A DNA stretch of 64,000 bases, from positions 1-64,000 of the forward strand of contig JBGVDD010000106.1 in NCBI GenBank assembly GCA_045119215.1, written 5' to 3'. Positions 60,179 through 64,000 of this stretch are shown here, one piece after another. The stretch comes from RUG11237 sp045119215. GTDB taxonomy: Bacteria > Bacillota > Clostridia > Lachnospirales > Lachnospiraceae. The translations under genes were made by a program, and so were the position numbers. Numbering within the stretch: the first letter of the stretch is position 1; the number at the start of each line of letters is the position of its first letter. The notes under the pieces were generated by a model. The model was not told where the DNA came from. It searched no databases and saw only the letters and a list, made by a program, of their open reading frames with translations.

Positions 60179-60847
60179 CTAATCCTTGGATGCTATGAGC
60201 AGAAGACACCCCTTATCAAAGCTTACCGCTGCGGTATCCTCTGTTATCTCATTGCTTACTCCAATATCAGATAAAATATCCAAATCCATTCCCCCTGCCT
60301 CATATTTCATGCCTTTGATGTTCAGATTCTTCACCGGCTCTAATGCCAGCAATGAGACATATTTTGTATCATACAGGTCTTTTTTTTGAATAGTAAAGCT
60401 TTTTTGATAACAACGAATACAGTTTTTATCATCCATCATCACCATATCCACCCCACGCCTTGTGGCATATCTTAAGCATCCTATATTGGCTAACATATGG
60501 TCCTGACGGTTTCCGGTTGCTCCCAAAAGGTAAATTCTGCCCTTTTCTTTTCTGCTTTCTATAAGCTCTATAGACAATTCTATTGCTGCCTTGGTATCCG
60601 TCATATCCTTATTTGCAGGATATTCATGAATTAGGATTCCAGACTGGTTTCTGTACTTATCCACCTTATTTTTTCCTACCGTATCAAAATCTCCCACAAT
60701 ATGGTCTGGTACAATCCCCAACTGCTCACAGTAGGATAAGCCTCCATCCACTGCTACAACAACCGCTGAGTTTTGCAACAATTTCCCTAAAAAATCAGGA
60801 ACAGATTTCCAAGGAAATCTGCCCCCGCTTATGATAACCACATTCAT
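60179..60847 (-). CDS. thiN: Thiamine pyrophosphokinase
   Basis: Converts thiamine to thiamine diphosphate using ATP, 222 residues. Motifs: VVAVDGGLSYCEQLGIVPDHIVGDFDT near the front (as VAVDGG and GDFDTVG), EYPANKDMTDTKAAIELS in the middle (D-x-T-D), and LLGATGNRQDHMLANI. The C-terminal thiamine-binding domain is complete. Its ATG overlaps the argS stop (TAATG), a sign of translational coupling. Its stop lies next to a dispersed palindrome. Confidence 0.94.
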   Translation of the reverse strand: MNVVIISGGRFPWKSVPDFLGKLLQNSAVVVAVDGGLSYCEQLGIVPDHIVGDFDTVGKNKVDKYRNQSGILIHEYPANKDMTDTKAAIELSIELIESRKEKGRIYLLGATGNRQDHMLANIGCLRYATRRGVDMVMMDDKNCIRCYQKSFTIQKKDLYDTKYVSLLALEPVKNLNIKGMKYEAGGMDLDILSDIGVSNEITEDTAAVSFDKGCLLLIASKD

Positions 60848-62619
60848 TACATACGCTCCGGTGCTTCAAAGCCCAGTACATCAATACAGCTTTCTAACAC
60901 ATTTTTGGTAAGTACAAGCAATGCAATATAGCTTTTTTTCTTCTCTTCATCTTCTTCTGCTAAAATCTTTGTCTCATGGTAAAAATGATTCAAAGCATTA
61001 GCTAGATTGTAAATATAAGCGCAAACCTTATGTGGTGCAATCTCCGCAAATGCATTTTCAATAACACCGTTAAATCTTACTGCCTCTAAAAGCAGACTCT
61101 TGGCACTTTCGTTACTCTCATCAAAGGTAACTGCCTTGATATCATTTAAGGTAGCTCCTGTCTGTGTGTATTTATTCAAGATAGATTTCATTCTCACAAT
61201 GGTGTAGAGGATGTATGGACCTGTGTTGCCTTCAAAAGAAGTAAATCTGTCAATATCAAATACATAATCTTTGGATGCCTGATTAGACAAATCTCCGTAT
61301 TTAATAGCAGAAAGGCCTACCACTTTGGCAGTTTCCCTTGCCTCTGCCTCATCCACCTCGTGATTCTGGGTGATTTTTTCAAACATCTCATCGGTAATCT
61401 CCCCTATGAGATATTCTAATCTCATCACACCGCCGGCACGGGTCTTGAAAGGCTTTCCATCTTTTCCATTCATGGTACCAAAGCCCAAGAACCGAAGAGA
61501 GGTATCTTCATCTACCAGCTTTGTCTTTCTTGCACAACGGAATACCTGTTCAAAATACAATTCCTGACGCTTATCCACCACATAGATAATTTCATCCGGT
61601 GAAAACAGCTTCATACGTTCCACAATAGTAGCAAGGTCAGTAGTATTATACAAGGATGCTCCGTCTGATTTTAGAATCATACAAGGCGGAATTTCCTTGG
61701 TATCGCTTTCTTCCTTTACATCTACCACCAAAGCTCCATCGCTAAGGTAAGCATAGCCATTATCCTTCATGTACTTCACCATATCCGGGATGTAAGGCTG
61801 GGCATCCGATTCTTTCTTCCACAAGTCAAAGGTTACATTTAATTTTTCATAATTCTTCTTTAAGTCGTTGACGGAAACCTCCAGAATATGATTCCACAAT
61901 GCCTGGTAACCTCTGTTGCCGTGCTGCAGCTCATAAGTAGCCTGCATTGCTGCTTCCTTGTATTCCGGATGTTCTTTTGAGTAAGCGCTGGCTGCCGGGT
62001 AAATTTCTTCTAATTCACTGATAGTAAAAGGTGCTTCCTTGGGATATTCTCCTGTGAAGCTTTCATCAAAGTAAACAAGCTCTGGTTGTCTCTTTTTCAG
62101 TTCTGTGATAATCAGTCCCATCTGTAAGCCCCAGTCACCTAAATGTACATCACCGATGACCTTATGCCCTAAAAAACGTCCCATACGCTTAATACTCTCA
62201 CCGATGATGGCAGAGCGAAGGTGTCCCACATGCAATGGCTTTGCCACGTTAGGGCCGCCATAATCAATCATAATGGTTTTCTTATGTTCTGCTTCCTCAC
62301 AGCCAAACTTATCTGAACTTAACATTTCATTCATGTATCCTGTGAGATATTCTACCGACAGCTTTATATTGATAAATCCTGGCATCACCGCTTCCACAGA
62401 CGAAAACATTTCCACAGACTGAAGTTTCTCCACTACATCATTTGCAATCATGATGGGCGCCTTCTTATATGCTTTTGCCGCAGCCATGGCACCATTACAC
62501 TGATATTCACATAAATCCGGACGATTGGAAACCGAAATCATACCATACTTTTCTTCGTACCCGCATTCCACAAAAGCAGTAGATACTTCTTTTGCAATCA
62601 AGTCTATAATTTTTTTCAC
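60847..62619 (-). CDS. argS: Arginyl-tRNA synthetase
   Basis: Charges tRNA-Arg, class I synthetase, 590 residues. HIGH-type motif KPLHVGHLRSAIIGES, N-terminal Arg-N domain, catalytic core with VHLGDWGLQMG, the KMSKS loop replaced by KPFKTRAGGVMRL as is normal in this family branch, and a C-terminal DALR anticodon domain (FNGVIENAFAEIAPHKVC). Start codon is GTG at 62619 after AGGAGG. Followed by thiN with overlap. Confidence 0.96.
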   Translation of the reverse strand: MKKIIDLIAKEVSTAFVECGYEEKYGMISVSNRPDLCEYQCNGAMAAAKAYKKAPIMIANDVVEKLQSVEMFSSVEAVMPGFINIKLSVEYLTGYMNEMLSSDKFGCEEAEHKKTIMIDYGGPNVAKPLHVGHLRSAIIGESIKRMGRFLGHKVIGDVHLGDWGLQMGLIITELKKRQPELVYFDESFTGEYPKEAPFTISELEEIYPAASAYSKEHPEYKEAAMQATYELQHGNRGYQALWNHILEVSVNDLKKNYEKLNVTFDLWKKESDAQPYIPDMVKYMKDNGYAYLSDGALVVDVKEESDTKEIPPCMILKSDGASLYNTTDLATIVERMKLFSPDEIIYVVDKRQELYFEQVFRCARKTKLVDEDTSLRFLGFGTMNGKDGKPFKTRAGGVMRLEYLIGEITDEMFEKITQNHEVDEAEARETAKVVGLSAIKYGDLSNQASKDYVFDIDRFTSFEGNTGPYILYTIVRMKSILNKYTQTGATLNDIKAVTFDESNESAKSLLLEAVRFNGVIENAFAEIAPHKVCAYIYNLANALNHFYHETKILAEEDEEKKKSYIALLVLTKNVLESCIDVLGFEAPERM

Positions 62620-62697
62620 AAAATTTCCTCCTTTATGGTTTTCATTGCATACTAGATATCATTATACCCTTAGCCCTTTAGAAATGCAACAAAAAAA

Positions 62698-62727
62698 GCA
62701 ACGCCAGAGTCCCCACTCTGACGCTGC
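62698..62727 (-). terminator. Terminator after the small hypothetical gene
   Basis: GCAGCGTCAGAGT and ACTCTGGCGTTGC (minus strand) pair with two G-T wobbles, followed by TTTTTTT. Confidence 0.9.
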
Positions 62728-62759
62728 CTGGTTCACATAGTTTTTTCCAACAAATCTGT

Positions 62760-63083
62760 TTAAAACTGTTCGCTTACCTGCTCGTAACCAAAAAGATTTA
62801 CTAATTCAAAACATTCTAATTCTGCTTTTTTTACTCCCTTACGAATTAATTCTAATTCTTCTCCTACTCGTTCAATTGCAGACTGAACTCCATCAAACTT
62901 TCCGTTTACACCTACTGTTTTTATAATAGTTCTCCCAAAAATATTTTCCACCATAACTCTGGTTTCTCTATCCTCATTCTTGGCAATAAAGCTTGCTATA
63001 TTCCCTGCTGTATTTCTAAAATATATGCTCTGTTTTTCCCCATTTGGCATATTCACATGTCCTCTTAAAATATCATTACCCAT
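62760..63083 (-). CDS. Small hypothetical protein
   Basis: 107 residues from ATG 63083 (GGAG about 10 nt upstream). Not recognised. Starts MGNDILRGHVNMPNGEKQ; contains VENIFGRTIIKTVGVNGKFDG and a C-terminal helix with ELELIRKGVKKAELECFELV. No signal or membrane segment. It is a single-gene unit with its own terminator. Confidence 0.6.
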   Translation of the reverse strand: MGNDILRGHVNMPNGEKQSIYFRNTAGNIASFIAKNEDRETRVMVENIFGRTIIKTVGVNGKFDGVQSAIERVGEELELIRKGVKKAELECFELVNLFGYEQVSEQF

Positions 63084-63410
63084 TTGTACAAATCTCCTTT
63101 CCACTATCCCCTGACAGTCTATTCTGAATTCAAGTGTTGCATTACTATTACTATTCTTTTACTAAAAATTTAGTACAATTTCTATAATAATTACAAAATT
63201 ATCCCCCGATTGTTTCGTAATTATTTTGTTTTACAAGTAAATAATATCATCTATTCTCTGTAAAATAAAGCCTTTTTGTGAGAATTGTGGCAAATTTCCC
63301 AGTTATTACAAGTATTTTTGCGAAATTTCATAAATAGTAAAAGACTTTGTAATATCTATGAAATACAAAGTCTTTTGCCGTAAAACATTAATAATATTTT
63401 TTACATTTTT
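63084..63410. other. AT-rich intergenic region with one terminator
   Basis: Should contain the promoter of the small hypothetical gene; TTGTAC with AATAGT 17 bp on is a weak candidate on the minus strand. The only clear structure is the hairpin AAAAGACTTTGTA/TACAAAGTCTTTT at 63339-63376, the terminator of the phosphofructokinase gene, which lies at its right end. Confidence 0.6.
63339..63376 (-). terminator. Terminator after the phosphofructokinase gene
   Basis: Perfect 13-bp inverted repeat AAAAGACTTTGTA with TACAAAGTCTTTT, about 35 nt past the stop codon; usable on both strands. Confidence 0.85.
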
Positions 63411-64000
63411 CTAATATAAACTTATATGTTTTGGAATACCATTTTCAAATTCTGAATGTACCTCTCCCTGAATCAATGGAGTCAAATATTCCATCATAGC
63501 AGGCATAATATCATTTCCAGCTTCGTTAATCCACTCTAAAGGTACCGTTTTCTCCTGATTTGCCACACTGTTGACCCTTACCCTTCGAAAAATAACTTCA
63601 TAAGGGTTAGAACTGGTGCGGATAATCGCTGCCATCACTCCGGTCATTCCCTCCATAGCACACTGGAAGGCATGGAGTCCCAGCATTCTGGATTCTGAGA
63701 TATCAGTAGCACTTGCCACATGGGCTGCACACCTTTGCATAAGGTTTAATTCCACAGAACGAACTTTACAGCCGATACGCTCTCTCACTGCATGTTCCAG
63801 TACTCTGGCTGCCCCGGCAATATAGCTGTGACCAAATACATCCTTTGCTCCACTTTGTTCGCTTTCAGAAATATACACACCATCTTTATTTTTGATTCCT
63901 TCACTAACTGCCACCAAAATAGCAGGCTTTTCTTTTAATTTTTCCTTTACATCCTCAATAAAGCGGTCTATATCAAAGTCACGCTCGCATAGGTAAATCA
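63411..64000 (-). CDS. 6-phosphofructokinase family enzyme (5' end beyond window)
   Basis: C-terminal 196 residues of a phosphofructokinase; the frame runs on past the right edge. The visible part reads CERDFDIDRFIEDVKEKL, ILVAVSEGIKNKDG, FGHSYIAGAARVLE and the diagnostic VRSVELNLMQRCAAH, followed by a C-terminal domain ending VPLEWI and short tail. These motifs match the long ATP- or PPi-dependent clade common in Clostridia. It phosphorylates fructose 6-phosphate in glycolysis; phosphate donor cannot be told because the GGDD/GGDG site is outside the window. Confidence 0.9.
   Translation of the reverse strand, partial: IYLCERDFDIDRFIEDVKEKLKEKPAILVAVSEGIKNKDGVYISESEQSGAKDVFGHSYIAGAARVLEHAVRERIGCKVRSVELNLMQRCAAHVASATDISESRMLGLHAFQCAMEGMTGVMAAIIRTSSNPYEVIFRRVRVNSVANQEKTVPLEWINEAGNDIMPAMMEYLTPLIQGEVHSEFENGIPKHISLY

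Overview
The window looks like a chromosomal piece of a motile, anaerobic Lachnospiraceae-type member of the Clostridia (Bacillota). It is AT-rich, has strong GGAGG ribosome sites, and carries large flagellins, an Amt-PII fusion, a DUF6472-like Cys-rich peptide, ferredoxin-style GltBD and many small Lachnospiraceae-type membrane proteins. This placement is inference from protein families. Almost every gene lies on the minus strand, so transcription and probably replication run right to left. No rRNA, prophage, IS element or CRISPR array was seen.

Layout in + coordinates. 1-5.9 kb: Pho regulon (pstS-pstC-pstA-pstB-phoU-phoR, phoR cut by the left edge) behind a PhoP-box-like promoter; PstA carries a PDZ-like insert. 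6-8 kb: a leucine-rich-repeat surface protein and a PilZ protein. 8-10.6 kb: an Amt-PII fusion behind a 320-nt structured leader, and a possible stand-alone RNA sharing the same first hairpin. 10.6-15.5 kb: tex, two small membrane proteins, hom and its ACT partner. 15.7-19.7 kb: a locus of unknown function with a sigma factor fused to a membrane anchor and WG-repeat ectodomain, plus a small ribbon-helix-helix protein. 19.8-30.4 kb: housekeeping genes cheW, prfB (with programmed frameshift), secA, hpf, ctp, an EnvC-like M23 protein, ftsEX and a CdaR-like regulator. 30.6-43.9 kb: yjfB, ridA, cvfB, acyl-ACP thioesterase, two tRNA-Gln genes, an rRNA methyltransferase, cyclophilin, an MraY-like transferase, a large transglutaminase surface protein, MATE, Rrf2, HAD, asnS and a pseudouridine synthase.

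43.9-53 kb is the most unusual stretch. It has arrays of a 20-bp hairpin repeat, dispersed 27-bp palindromes sitting at gene ends, and a locus with the architecture of the Fst/par type I toxin-antitoxin family: convergent promoters, a shared bidirectional terminator, direct repeats at both RNA 5' ends, and a 28-residue hydrophobic peptide with a hidden ribosome site and no ATG start. Next come two very large flagellins and csrA, followed by a tyrosine recombinase gene flanked by 27-bp inverted repeats with 11-bp arms and an asymmetric 5-bp core. That cassette looks able to invert itself. It contains a flagellar sigma-28-type promoter that would point at csrA and the flagellin genes only after inversion, which suggests a phase-variation switch.

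53-64 kb: gltD-gltB, a CPBP protease, thiN-argS, a small unknown protein and the C-terminal part of a phosphofructokinase cut by the right edge.

All functional calls rest on reading motifs by eye; no database search, folding program or alignment was run.
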